A stretch of DNA of 64,000 nucleotides. Source: JBNJGB01 sp051747385 (lineage in GTDB: Bacteria > Myxococcota_A > UBA9042 > PHBI01 > JACKFB01). The position numbers and the translations under genes are program-made. Shown in pieces: positions 49,729 to 58,062 of the stretch. Numbering within the stretch: position 1 is the first letter of the stretch; every line of letters starts with the position of its first letter. The notes beneath the pieces were generated by a model. The model did not search any database, was not told where the DNA came from, and saw only the letters and a program-made list of their open reading frames with translations. The stretch is from contig JBNJGB010000010.1 in NCBI GenBank assembly GCA_051747385.1, positions 62,001-126,000 on the forward strand, in the 5' to 3' direction.

Positions 49729-49757
49729 GCGCCAAGCCGCAAAGCCGCAAAGCCGCG
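49729..49757. repeat. Short dispersed GCAAAG-type repeat
   Basis: GCGCCAAGCCGCAAAG followed by CCGCAAAGCCGC, related to 28917-28943. It lies between the MgtE_N-like gene and maf. Confidence 0.45.
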
Positions 49758-49887
49758 GAGGACACGGGAAAGATGCAGCAGGACCACCGCCCCCGGCGGT
49801 CACTGCCCGATCCACCGCCCCCCTAGCGGGGCGCCGGCGGCCCCCTCCCGTGGGGGATGGAGCCCATCGAGCGGGCCGTGGGCGCCC

Positions 49888-50478
49888 CTATTCCGCCAGG
49901 ACGTCGTAGCCGAAGCCGCGCAGGAGGCGACAGAGCTTCGTGAGGGGCAGGCCCACGATGGCCGTGTCGTCGGCGCTGTCCGGGTCGGCGTCGATGCGCT
50001 CGAACAGGGCGATCCCCCGGCGCTCGAGCATGTAGGCCCCGGCGCAGCCCACCGGGCGGTCGTGGGCCACGTAGCGCTCCAGCGTCTGCCGGTCCAGCCG
50101 CCGCATGTGGAGCACGTGCACGTCCACGTCCGCCTCGACGCGGCCCGTGTCGGTGTCGTGGACGGCCACGGCCGTGATCAGCCGGTGGGCGCGGCCGGAC
50201 AGCCTCGATAGCTGCTCGACCGCCCGCGCCTCGGTCCCCGGCTTGCCCAGGACGTCGCCGTCGATCTCCGCCACCTGATCGGAGCCCACGACCAGGCAGC
50301 CCGGCCGCGTGATCGCCCGGGCCTTGGCTTCGGCCAGGTGGCGGGCCATCTCCGCGGGCGGGAGGTGCCGCCACGCGGACTCGTCCACCTCCGGGGAGTC
50401 CACGTCGAACGGGACGCCCAGACGCTCCAGGAGGGCGCGGCGGTACGGGCTGGTGCTGGCGAGGACGAGGCGGCTCAC
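49888..50478 (-). CDS. maf: Maf family nucleoside triphosphate pyrophosphatase
   Basis: A pyrophosphatase for non-canonical or modified nucleotides. It has LVLASTSPYRRALLERLG at the N-terminus, the VDES motif, GSDQVAEIDG and the late GCAGAYMLERRG block. The VDESAW and DQVA forms are closer to the YceF (7-methyl-GTP) branch than to dTTPase Maf. The GTG at 50478 puts the start just before the conserved SRLVLAS; GTG codons at 50496 and 50535 would add 6 or 19 residues. Confidence 0.9.
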   Translation of the reverse strand: MSRLVLASTSPYRRALLERLGVPFDVDSPEVDESAWRHLPPAEMARHLAEAKARAITRPGCLVVGSDQVAEIDGDVLGKPGTEARAVEQLSRLSGRAHRLITAVAVHDTDTGRVEADVDVHVLHMRRLDRQTLERYVAHDRPVGCAGAYMLERRGIALFERIDADPDSADDTAIVGLPLTKLCRLLRGFGYDVLAE

Positions 50479-50583
50479 GCCTCGACGCGCTAGCACCTTT
50501 CCGGCGCGGGTGCCAGGGCCCTTGCTTCCCGCCACCGCCGCGGCCAGGATCGGGGCCGTTCACCGGCCGCCCGGGAGGGCTCC

Positions 50584-51111
50584 ATGTCCGAGGAAGAGGT
50601 CGAGCGCCACGACGTCCTGATCGTGCCCGCGAACCGCCAGATGAAGGTGGCCGACGCGGCCGCGGGGCACCTGATCCGCCTGCTGGCGGCGTCCAAGCAG
50701 GCCGTCCCGACGGACGAGGCCGTGGCCAAGGAGTGGGCGGAGGTCTACTTCGAGCCGGGCCCCTCCTCCCACGAGGCCTTCACGAAGGGCACGTACGAGG
50801 GGCCGGAGCCCGTGTTCCGCGAGGCTGTGATCCGATGGGGCAAACGCCCGGCGTCCCTCGACTACGGCGCGAACACCGAGAAGGTCTACTTCTACATCGA
50901 GTTCCGGGGCTGCGTCTTCGAGACCCTCGCCGGCACCTTCAAGGCCAAGCTCGAGGACCTGCTGTACCTGAAGCCCCACGTCTTCACCCGCCCGTTCGAC
51001 TCCGTGCCGCCCCACGCCGAGGTGCCGGAGGGCGAGGAGGCCGAGGACACACGCCTGAAGCCCAGCGACCGGGGGCCGGGTCTCGCCGGCACCCGGGTCG
51101 AGGAGTTCTGA
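50584..51111 (+). CDS. Hypothetical protein, 175 residues
   Basis: A soluble acidic protein with no signal peptide. The central region (EPVFREAVIRWGKRPASLDYG then EKVYFYIEFRGCVFETLAGTF) looks like a folded alpha/beta domain; the last 35 residues are disordered. No family is recognised. ATG 50584 follows GGGAGGG. It lies 40 bp before the kinase gene and is probably cotranscribed with it, so it could be a partner or substrate. Confidence 0.7.
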   Translation: MSEEEVERHDVLIVPANRQMKVADAAAGHLIRLLAASKQAVPTDEAVAKEWAEVYFEPGPSSHEAFTKGTYEGPEPVFREAVIRWGKRPASLDYGANTEKVYFYIEFRGCVFETLAGTFKAKLEDLLYLKPHVFTRPFDSVPPHAEVPEGEEAEDTRLKPSDRGPGLAGTRVEEF

Positions 51112-51151
51112 TCCAGGCCGGTCGGGCTCCGGGCCCGGAGGAAGAGCGCCC

Positions 51152-53011
51152 ATGCACGAGGCCGTCTGTCCCGACTGCTTGCGCATCGTCCACCCCGAGG
51201 ACGAGGACTGTACCGGCTGCGGCCGGACGCGACCCGAGGAGGGCTGGCGGCCGGACGCCCTCGTCGGGCTGATCATCGACGAGCGCTATCAGCTCCAGCG
51301 CCGCCTCGGCGAGGGGGGCATGGGGACGGTCTACCGGGCACGCCGTGTCGGGCGCCTCGGCGGCGAGGTGGCCGTGAAGGTCCTGCCGCCCGTCCTCGCC
51401 CGCACGGTGGCCGCGCGCCGCTTCGAGCGGGAGGCGCAGGTGGTGAGCCGCCTGTCGAACCCGCACATCGTGCGCGTGTACGACTTCGACGGCTTCCGGC
51501 ACCCGAGCACGGGCGATCCCCTCTACTACCTCGCCATGGAGCTGGTCCGGGGCAACCCGTTGTCGGTCATCATGCGGGCCACGCCGCGGCCGAACTTCCT
51601 GTGGACCATCGACGTGCTCCGGCAGACGGCCCGCGGCCTTGACGAGGCCCACCGCGAGGGGATCGTCCACCGGGATCTCAAGCCGTCGAACCTCATGATC
51701 CTGCAGCAGCACGGCTCGACGCACGTCAAGATCCTGGACTTCGGGATCGCCGCGCTGGTCACGAGCGAACGCGACGAGGGCGAGGGCCTCGAGAAGCTCA
51801 CGCGCACGGGCTACATCACGGGCACACCCGACTACATGGCGCCCGAGCAGGCCATGGGCAGGAGCGAGGTGGGGCCCACGGCGGACATGTACGCCCTGGG
51901 GGTCATCGCCTATCGCTTGCTGACCGGCGAGATGCCCTTCCACGGCGACACGGCCATGGAGGTCCTCACCAAGCGCGTGGGGGGCGACGCCCCATCCCTG
52001 CGCGAGGCCTGCCCGCCGCCCTCCCTGCCCTCCGGCATGTACCCCATCGTGGATCGCCTCCTCCAGCGCGACCCGGCGAAGCGCTACGCCAACGCCGGAG
52101 ACCTCCTGAGGGATCTCGCCGCCTTCCCCACCATCCAGGCGGCGCCGGACGTGGAGCCGGATCCGACGCTCATCGAGCGCTACGAAGAGCTGACGCCCCA
52201 CTCGGTGGCCACGGACGTGCCGGCGGACCGGGACGCGGCCACGGACGGGGATCGCTCCGGGTCGCAGGCTGTCCCGGGCGACATGGAGACCGCCGCCGAG
52301 GAGCGCGGGGTCTCGGGCGGGCTGGTCCCGGCGATGGTCGCCGTCGCCGTCCTGCTCCTCGCGGGCGGCGCGGTGGGCCTCTGGCTGGTGCTGGGCGAGT
52401 CCGACGACGTCGAGTCCCCCGGCGAGGAGCCGACCACGGTGGCGGCCGGCGGCGAGGACGGGCAAGCTCCGGCCGACGAGCAGCCCGCTGCCGGGGGCGC
52501 CGACGAGCAGCGGGAGCAGGCCACGGCCGGCGGCGACGAGGGCGAGCGGGCTCCCGACGAGGCGCCGTCCGGGCCAGGCGAGGAGGAGCCGCAGGGCGAG
52601 GAGGAGCACGCCGCCGTCCCGGACGGGCCACGGAGCCTCGACGGCCCACGGCCGGACCTGGAGGACGGCTTCGAGGAGGCGCTGCGCTTCGAGCGCGACG
52701 GCGTCGCCGTGTCCGTGGCCGCCCCCGCGGAGCGCCCCGGCGTCCGGGAGGCCCTGCCGCTCCTGGTGACCGTCGACCGGGGGGACGAGGCCCTGCGCGC
52801 CGCCGGAGCCGAAGTCACGCTCGCCGAGGCGCCCGACGCGCCCCCCATCCGCGCCCGCGGCCGGGACGAGGACGGCCGCGTCGCCCTCGAGGTGCCGGGC
52901 GCGGAGGACCCGGCGCCGCGCCACCTGACCCTGACCGTCGTCCTGCACGACGGCTCGTGGGAAGCCACCCGCCTCGTCTGGGACCCGGCGACCGGCCTGC
53001 TCATGCGCTAG
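51152..53011 (+). CDS. Membrane-anchored Ser/Thr protein kinase with N-terminal zinc ribbon
   Basis: A 619-residue PknB-type kinase. A zinc ribbon at residues 6-23 (Cys6-x2-Cys9, Cys20-x2-Cys23) precedes the kinase domain (about 45-330): glycine loop LGEGGMGTVYRA, VAVKVL lysine, HRDLKPSN near 173, DFGIAAL near 196 and APEQ. One transmembrane segment lies at about 392-415. An Asp/Glu/Ala/Gly-rich spacer leads to a beta-rich C-terminal domain (515-619) that would be periplasmic and may sense a ligand. ATG 51152 follows GGAGGAAGAG. Confidence 0.92.
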   Translation: MHEAVCPDCLRIVHPEDEDCTGCGRTRPEEGWRPDALVGLIIDERYQLQRRLGEGGMGTVYRARRVGRLGGEVAVKVLPPVLARTVAARRFEREAQVVSRLSNPHIVRVYDFDGFRHPSTGDPLYYLAMELVRGNPLSVIMRATPRPNFLWTIDVLRQTARGLDEAHREGIVHRDLKPSNLMILQQHGSTHVKILDFGIAALVTSERDEGEGLEKLTRTGYITGTPDYMAPEQAMGRSEVGPTADMYALGVIAYRLLTGEMPFHGDTAMEVLTKRVGGDAPSLREACPPPSLPSGMYPIVDRLLQRDPAKRYANAGDLLRDLAAFPTIQAAPDVEPDPTLIERYEELTPHSVATDVPADRDAATDGDRSGSQAVPGDMETAAEERGVSGGLVPAMVAVAVLLLAGGAVGLWLVLGESDDVESPGEEPTTVAAGGEDGQAPADEQPAAGGADEQREQATAGGDEGERAPDEAPSGPGEEEPQGEEEHAAVPDGPRSLDGPRPDLEDGFEEALRFERDGVAVSVAAPAERPGVREALPLLVTVDRGDEALRAAGAEVTLAEAPDAPPIRARGRDEDGRVALEVPGAEDPAPRHLTLTVVLHDGSWEATRLVWDPATGLLMR

Positions 53012-53042
53012 CCCAACGGGAGCGGTCCTGTCTGGTGCTCTA
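53011..53042 (-). repeat. 32-bp repeat starting with a stop codon, copy 2
   Basis: Inverted copy of 45155-45186 with one difference (AGCACCAGACAGG instead of AGCACCAAACAGG). Here it includes the TAG stop of the minus-strand radical-SAM gene and touches the stop of the kinase gene. Confidence 0.7.
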
Positions 53043-54239
53043 TCGGTGTCCGGGAGCGTCCCCGCCGTCGGGGGCGGCGCGCTCCATGCGCACGCCCAGC
53101 GCCCGGGCCCGGCGCGACTCGGCGCGGCGCTTCTTCTCGAAGCGACGGAGGCCCTCCTCCGTGATCATGCCGACCGGCGGGCGCGTCTCCTCCTCCTTGC
53201 GGGCGAGCACGCCGTCGGTGGCGCTCTTCGGGGCGGTCACGTCGCGGCGGGCGTCGAACCAGCGCGCCCACTCCGCGACGGAGGCGAAACCGGACGCGGG
53301 CTCGTGAGGATCGAACAGGACGCGCTCCACGACCGGCTCTCGCGGCACGAACAGGGGATACAGCTCCGCGGGATCGTAGCCGTCGCCGCGGTCGAAGAGG
53401 CCGGCGCAGATGGACCGCAGGCTGCAGGAGTCGCAGGCCTCGGAGTAGATGTGGCCCCACTCGGCCTGGCGCACCGCCTGCATCTCGTCGAGGTAGAAGA
53501 TGAGGCGATCCTCGCCCTTGATGATCTTGCGGGTCTCCGTGCTCGCCCACGCGTACTCGGTCATGTAGCACAGCGGCACCTTCTCGACGCGGAAGGTGCG
53601 GCCGCTGCGGTAAAGCAGGTCCAGCGCGCGCTTCAAGGAGGCCTCGAAGTCCGCCAGCCGCGGCACGAACCGGTCCTGGTTCACCTCCGCGCGCCCCATG
53701 GACGGGTCCAGGTTGTTCCACACGAAGTGCGGGATGTACGGGTGGTGCTCCAGCCAGTATGCGACGGACTCGTCCAGGTGATCGGCGTTCATCCGGTTGA
53801 TGACGCTGTTGATGTTGACCGTGATGCCGTGCCGGTGGGCGTGGTCGATCCCGGCGACGGCCCGCTCGAGCGTCCGCGGCAGGCCCCGGAGCCGCTCCTC
53901 CACCTCCGGCCGGGTCGAGTAGACCGACACGTGCACGAGCTGGAGGCCGGCCTCGCCGAGGTCGCGGGCGAACGCCTCGTCCGCCAGGCGGTGCCCGTTG
54001 GTGATCATCCGCACGTGCAGCCCGAGGTCGCGGCAGTAGGCGACGATCCGCGGAAGCTCCGGGTGCAGCGTCGGCTCGCCGCCGGTAAGGATGACGCCGA
54101 AGTACCCCTGCTCCGCGAGGTCGTCGGCGAGGGCCGCCACGGTCTCGAACGTGTGGACGTAGGGGGTCGTGGGGTTCGAGCAGAACCCGCAGAAGTGGTT
54201 GCAGTGTCGGACGACCTGGATGTAGCCGATGTTCGCCAT
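53040..54239 (-). CDS. Radical SAM protein with C-terminal auxiliary cysteine motif
   Basis: A 399-residue radical SAM enzyme. The cluster motif CNHFCGFC (Cys13, Cys17, Cys20) is followed by LTGGEPTLHPEL. A C-terminal CDSCSLRSICAGLF (C-x2-C-x5-C) probably helps bind an auxiliary Fe-S cluster, as in SPASM/Twitch enzymes. Relatives include PqqE/AlbA-type peptide modifiers, but the substrate is unknown. ATG 54239 (MANIGYIQ) is preferred with AGGA 11 nt upstream; ATG 54251 adds four residues. It is divergent from the fusion gene at 54356, sharing a 116-bp gap. Confidence 0.85.
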   Translation of the reverse strand: MANIGYIQVVRHCNHFCGFCSNPTTPYVHTFETVAALADDLAEQGYFGVILTGGEPTLHPELPRIVAYCRDLGLHVRMITNGHRLADEAFARDLGEAGLQLVHVSVYSTRPEVEERLRGLPRTLERAVAGIDHAHRHGITVNINSVINRMNADHLDESVAYWLEHHPYIPHFVWNNLDPSMGRAEVNQDRFVPRLADFEASLKRALDLLYRSGRTFRVEKVPLCYMTEYAWASTETRKIIKGEDRLIFYLDEMQAVRQAEWGHIYSEACDSCSLRSICAGLFDRGDGYDPAELYPLFVPREPVVERVLFDPHEPASGFASVAEWARWFDARRDVTAPKSATDGVLARKEEETRPPVGMITEEGLRRFEKKRRAESRRARALGVRMERAAPDGGDAPGHR

Positions 54240-54320
54240 GAGCGGGCGCATCCTAACCCGCCCCCGCGCCCGATTTCGAATCCGGCGCCGTGACCCGCGC
54301 CCCTGGCGGGCCGGCCGATT

Positions 54321-54348
54321 TGCGGCGGGGGGGGCTCGGTGTATTCTC
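54321..54348 (+). promoter_or_regulatory. Possible leaderless promoter of the carbamoyltransferase/radical-SAM fusion
   Basis: TTGCGG, a 16-bp G-rich spacer and TATTCT, whose end lies 8 bp before the ATG at 54356. There is no Shine-Dalgarno sequence. Transcription would start at or within a base or two of the start codon. The positions are approximate by one or two bases. Confidence 0.4.
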
Positions 54349-54355
54349 CCGCGCC

Positions 54356-57300
54356 ATGTCGGGCCTTCGATTCCCCTTCACGGACTCCTTCGGGACGCGG
54401 GTTCGCCCCGCCGCGCTCCTCGAAGGCCTCGACGCGTGCGGCCTGGCGGGCGCGCGCCTGGTCCTCCGGGACGACGGCGTCACCCTGGAGCACGACCCGG
54501 CGGAGCCTCCCGGCGGCGACCCGGTGAGCCTGGGCATGACGTGGCTCCGGGAGCGCCTGTCCCCATTGACCGACTGCCGCGCGGTCCCCACGGAGGACCT
54601 CGGCGAGGGACCGCGGGTCGCCGACCGCCGCACGCGCCCGGTCCACACGGTCGCCCTGGCCGAGGTGACGGCCCCGGAGCGCCTCGCGGAGGGCGTCCGG
54701 GACCTGTTCGCGCGCCTCGGCGTCGCGCCTCCCGGCGACGAACGCCTCGAGGTGGCGCCGCAGGTGGAGGCCGGCGGGATGCTGGGGGCGGTCGCCGCCG
54801 AGCTTCCGCGCACCGCCACCCTGAGCACCCTGCGCCCCACCGCCCGCGGGCTGCAGGTGGTGGGCCCGGCCACCGCCACGCCGCAGCCCGACGGCCCCCA
54901 CGTCCTGGCCTGGTGGCGCCCCGGAGGCGACCGCGGCGTGCGCCCGGCCCTCCTCCTGGCGGCCTCCGCCGAGCCGACGCACCTCCAGTGGCTCGTCGGG
55001 GCGCTGGACGATCCGCCCCGGGAGGTCGCGCTGCCCGGCGAGGTGCTCCTGGACGGGCTGGTGTGGGGTGTCGGCCGGCGCCCGACCGTCGCCGTCGCCG
55101 CCACGGGTCCCGGCGAGCCGCCGATCCGCGTCGACCCCGACCGCTGCATCGAGTGCGGCGCGTGCGCGGCGGTCTGCCCGGTGGACTACCTGGACGCGGA
55201 GGGCCGGCCGACCACCGACGACCCGGACGCCTGCATCCGCTGCTACGACTGCGTCGAGCTCTGCCCCACGGACGCCCTGCGGCCGGTCTACGGCGACGAC
55301 GCGGCGACCCGCGGCAGCACCCTCGCGCACCGCCCGGGCTGGCTGTCGCGGCTCCGCGGCGCCCCGGGACCGCTGCTGCCGACCCCCTTCCCGCCCTCGT
55401 ACCTGGCGCCGAAGCGCCGGAGCGAGCCCCAGGGCCGACCCACCTACGTCCTGGGCCTGGCCGTCCTGACCATGGCCGAGCACGCCGCGGTCCTCCTGCG
55501 GGACGGCGAGATCGTCGGCGCCGTGGAGGAGGAGAAGCTCGTCCGCATCCGCCACTACGGCCGGCGCGTCGAGGGGCGCCCGGACTGGATCACGCCGGCG
55601 GTGGACCCCACGATGCAGCTCGAGGAGGTGCTGTGCCGCCGGTCGATCCGGGTGCTCCTGGCCGAGGAGGGCATCACCGCGGACGACGTGGACATGGTGG
55701 CGATCAACGGCCTGCACGGGCGCTATCGGAACGCCTACTCGCACCTGGACGCCGACGAGCCCATCCCGACCCTGCGCGCGGGGCGGGTGGTCTCCGTGCC
55801 GCACCACCTCTGCCACGCGGCCTCGGCCTTCCGGGTGGCCCCGTTCGATCGCGGATGGATCTTCACGGTCGACGGGCGCGGGGACCGCGAGACGGCCGCC
55901 CTGTTCCGGGGCGAGGACGGCGCGCTCGAGCCCGTCTTCACCCTGCTTTCCCTGAGCGACCGCTCCATCGGGGGCGTCTACCAGACCATCACCCAGCACC
56001 TCGGCTTCGGCGAGTACGGCCAGGGGAGCGTGATGGCCCTCGCGGGCTTCGGCGAGCCGGAGCCGGACATGACGCCCTTCCTCTCCGCCCGCTCGGCGAC
56101 GGACTACGACATCCACGAGTTCGGCCTCGAGGCGGCCTTCGCCGATCGGCGTCGCGAGCCGGGCGCGCCCATCGAGCAGCACCACCGGGACCTTGCGGCG
56201 AGCCTCCAGCACGCCCTGGAGGAGGTCGCCCTGGCGCTCGTGGCCTCCGGCGTGGACGGCGGGGAGGTGGACCACCTCGGGCTCGCGGGCGGCGTGACCC
56301 TGAACTGCCACATGAACCAGCGGCTGCGCCTCGCGTTCCGGCCGCAGGCTCTCTTCGGGCAGCCCGCGGCGAACGACGCCGGCACCGCGCTGGGGGCCGC
56401 GTGCGAGGCCCGCGGGAGGACGGCCGGGCCGATGACGCACGCCCTGCTCGGCCCCTCCTTCGACGACGCGGACATCGAGCGGGCCCTGGCGCGGTCGGAC
56501 CTGTCGTGGCGGCGCGTCGACGACGTGGCGGACGAGGTGGCGGCGCGCATCGCCGACGGCCAGGTGGTTTGCTGGTTCCAGGGCCGCCTGGAGTTCGGGC
56601 CCCGCGCCCTCGGCGGTCGCAGCATCCTCGCCGACCCGCGCCACGAGGCCACGAAGGACCGCGTCAACCGCCTCAAGGAGCGCGAGCCGTGGCGGCCGTT
56701 CGGGCCCTCCATCCTCGCCGGTCACGAACACGAGTGGTTCGAGACGGCGTTCGACAGCCGCTTCATGCTCTTCACCCTCCCCGTGCGCGAGGACCGCCGC
56801 GACGAGATCCCGGCGGTCGTGCACGTGGACGGCACCACCCGCCCCCAGGTGGTCCACGCCGACACCCACCCCGCGTACCATCGGATGCTCGTGCGCTTCC
56901 ACGAGCGCACGGGCGTACCCATGGTGGTCAACACGTCGTTCAACCGGCGCGGCGAGCCCATCGTCTGCACGCCCGCCGACGCCCTGGAGGCCTTCGCAGA
57001 CCTCGGCGCGGACGCGCTGGCCATCGGCTCGTACCTCGTGGAGCCGGCCGAGGAGGCGGCCTCCGGCCCCGAGGCCGACGACGACGCCCTCGCGGAGCGC
57101 CCAGGCGGCCGGCGCCTCTCCCTGCGCCTCACCACGACCTGCAACCTCGACTGCGTCCACTGCACGCTGCGCGACGCCATGCCGTACGGCGAGCGCACCT
57201 TCGAGGGGGCGGTGCGGGCCCTGGCCGCGGGGCGGGAGGCCGGCTGCGACGAGCTGGTGGTCATGCGCGGGGAGCCCACGGGCCGAGCCGACCTCCTCCC

Positions 57301-58003
57301 CCTGGTCCGCCGCGCCCGGGCCATGGGCTATCGCTTCGTGCAGCTCCAGACCCACGGCGCGTCCTTCGCCGACGCGGGCGAGCTGAAGAGGGCCCTGGAG
57401 GCCGGCGTCGACGCCTTCGAGATGATGCTGCTGGCCGGGACCGAGGCGCTCCACGACGAGCTGGCGGGGGCCCCCGGCGCCTTCCGGGCCATCGCGGCCG
57501 CCCTCCGGAACGTCGCCGCCAGCGAGCGCATGATGCTCGTGCGGGTGCCGGTCCTCCGCCGCAACCTGCGCTCCCTGCGGAAGACCGTTCGCGTCCTGCA
57601 CAGGCTGGGCGTGCGCCACGTCCAGCTCGAGTTCCCCCGCCCCGTGGAGCTGCCCCGGGGCGTGGTGACCGAGCCGCTCGTCGCCCTGCCCAACGCCGCC
57701 GCGCACGCCTGCCGCGCCGCCGAGACCGCCCGGGACCTCGGCATGACGGTCACGACCGAGGGCTTCCCGCTGTGCCACCTGCCGGAGTGGCTCCACGGCA
57801 CGCCCGACGCCACGGAGGACTTCGGCCGCCATCGCGTCGACGACGTCCACATGGTCCACGACGACTTCCGCGACGTGCGGTCCACGGTGCGTCCGGGGGC
57901 CGAGCCCTGCCGCCGGTGCGCCGTGCGGGCCCGCTGCCCGAAGACCTGGTCGCTGTATCTCGAGATGGTGGGGACGGGCGAGCTGATCCCCCTCGAGGAG
58001 TGA
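54356..58003 (+). CDS. Four-part fusion: unknown domain, 2x[4Fe-4S] ferredoxin, NodU/TobZ carbamoyltransferase, radical SAM
   Basis: A 1215-residue protein. Residues 1-250 match no family known to me. Residues 260-315 are a bacterial ferredoxin with CIECGACAAVCP (Cys264) and CIRCYDCVELCP (Cys293). Residues 364-896 are an O-carbamoyltransferase of NodU/CmcH/TobZ type: HHLCHAASAF holds the His-x3-His expected for the Kae1-like site, then VDGRGDRETAALF, LGLAGGVTLNCHMNQ, GPRALGGRSILADPR and VVNTSFNRRGEPIVCTP. Residues 915-1200 are radical SAM with CNLDCVHC (Cys929, 933, 936) and a C-terminal CRRCAVRARC (Cys1185, 1188, 1194). It sits between two other radical-SAM genes. The likely job is carbamoylation plus radical chemistry on one substrate; the substrate is unknown. 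Confidence 0.85.
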   Translation: MSGLRFPFTDSFGTRVRPAALLEGLDACGLAGARLVLRDDGVTLEHDPAEPPGGDPVSLGMTWLRERLSPLTDCRAVPTEDLGEGPRVADRRTRPVHTVALAEVTAPERLAEGVRDLFARLGVAPPGDERLEVAPQVEAGGMLGAVAAELPRTATLSTLRPTARGLQVVGPATATPQPDGPHVLAWWRPGGDRGVRPALLLAASAEPTHLQWLVGALDDPPREVALPGEVLLDGLVWGVGRRPTVAVAATGPGEPPIRVDPDRCIECGACAAVCPVDYLDAEGRPTTDDPDACIRCYDCVELCPTDALRPVYGDDAATRGSTLAHRPGWLSRLRGAPGPLLPTPFPPSYLAPKRRSEPQGRPTYVLGLAVLTMAEHAAVLLRDGEIVGAVEEEKLVRIRHYGRRVEGRPDWITPAVDPTMQLEEVLCRRSIRVLLAEEGITADDVDMVAINGLHGRYRNAYSHLDADEPIPTLRAGRVVSVPHHLCHAASAFRVAPFDRGWIFTVDGRGDRETAALFRGEDGALEPVFTLLSLSDRSIGGVYQTITQHLGFGEYGQGSVMALAGFGEPEPDMTPFLSARSATDYDIHEFGLEAAFADRRREPGAPIEQHHRDLAASLQHALEEVALALVASGVDGGEVDHLGLAGGVTLNCHMNQRLRLAFRPQALFGQPAANDAGTALGAACEARGRTAGPMTHALLGPSFDDADIERALARSDLSWRRVDDVADEVAARIADGQVVCWFQGRLEFGPRALGGRSILADPRHEATKDRVNRLKEREPWRPFGPSILAGHEHEWFETAFDSRFMLFTLPVREDRRDEIPAVVHVDGTTRPQVVHADTHPAYHRMLVRFHERTGVPMVVNTSFNRRGEPIVCTPADALEAFADLGADALAIGSYLVEPAEEAASGPEADDDALAERPGGRRLSLRLTTTCNLDCVHCTLRDAMPYGERTFEGAVRALAAGREAGCDELVVMRGEPTGRADLLPLVRRARAMGYRFVQLQTHGASFADAGELKRALEAGVDAFEMMLLAGTEALHDELAGAPGAFRAIAAALRNVAASERMMLVRVPVLRRNLRSLRKTVRVLHRLGVRHVQLEFPRPVELPRGVVTEPLVALPNAAAHACRAAETARDLGMTVTTEGFPLCHLPEWLHGTPDATEDFGRHRVDDVHMVHDDFRDVRSTVRPGAEPCRRCAVRARCPKTWSLYLEMVGTGELIPLEE

Positions 58004-58026
58004 CCGCCTCGGCCGCGGCCGCTCCT

Positions 58027-58056
58027 TGTCGCGAGCGGGACGGCGCCAGTAGAGTC
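58027..58056 (+). promoter_or_regulatory. Possible leaderless promoter of the third radical-SAM gene
   Basis: TTGTCG, an 18-bp spacer and TAGAGT, which ends 7 bp before the ATG at 58063. No Shine-Dalgarno sequence is present between them. The spacing fits leaderless initiation. Confidence 0.4.
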
Positions 58057-58062
58057 GAGCCG

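Noticed and set aside
54005..57859. A 1284-codon minus-strand open frame opposite the fusion gene
   Set aside because: The fusion gene has clear motifs in every domain; the opposite frame is compositionally an antisense shadow.
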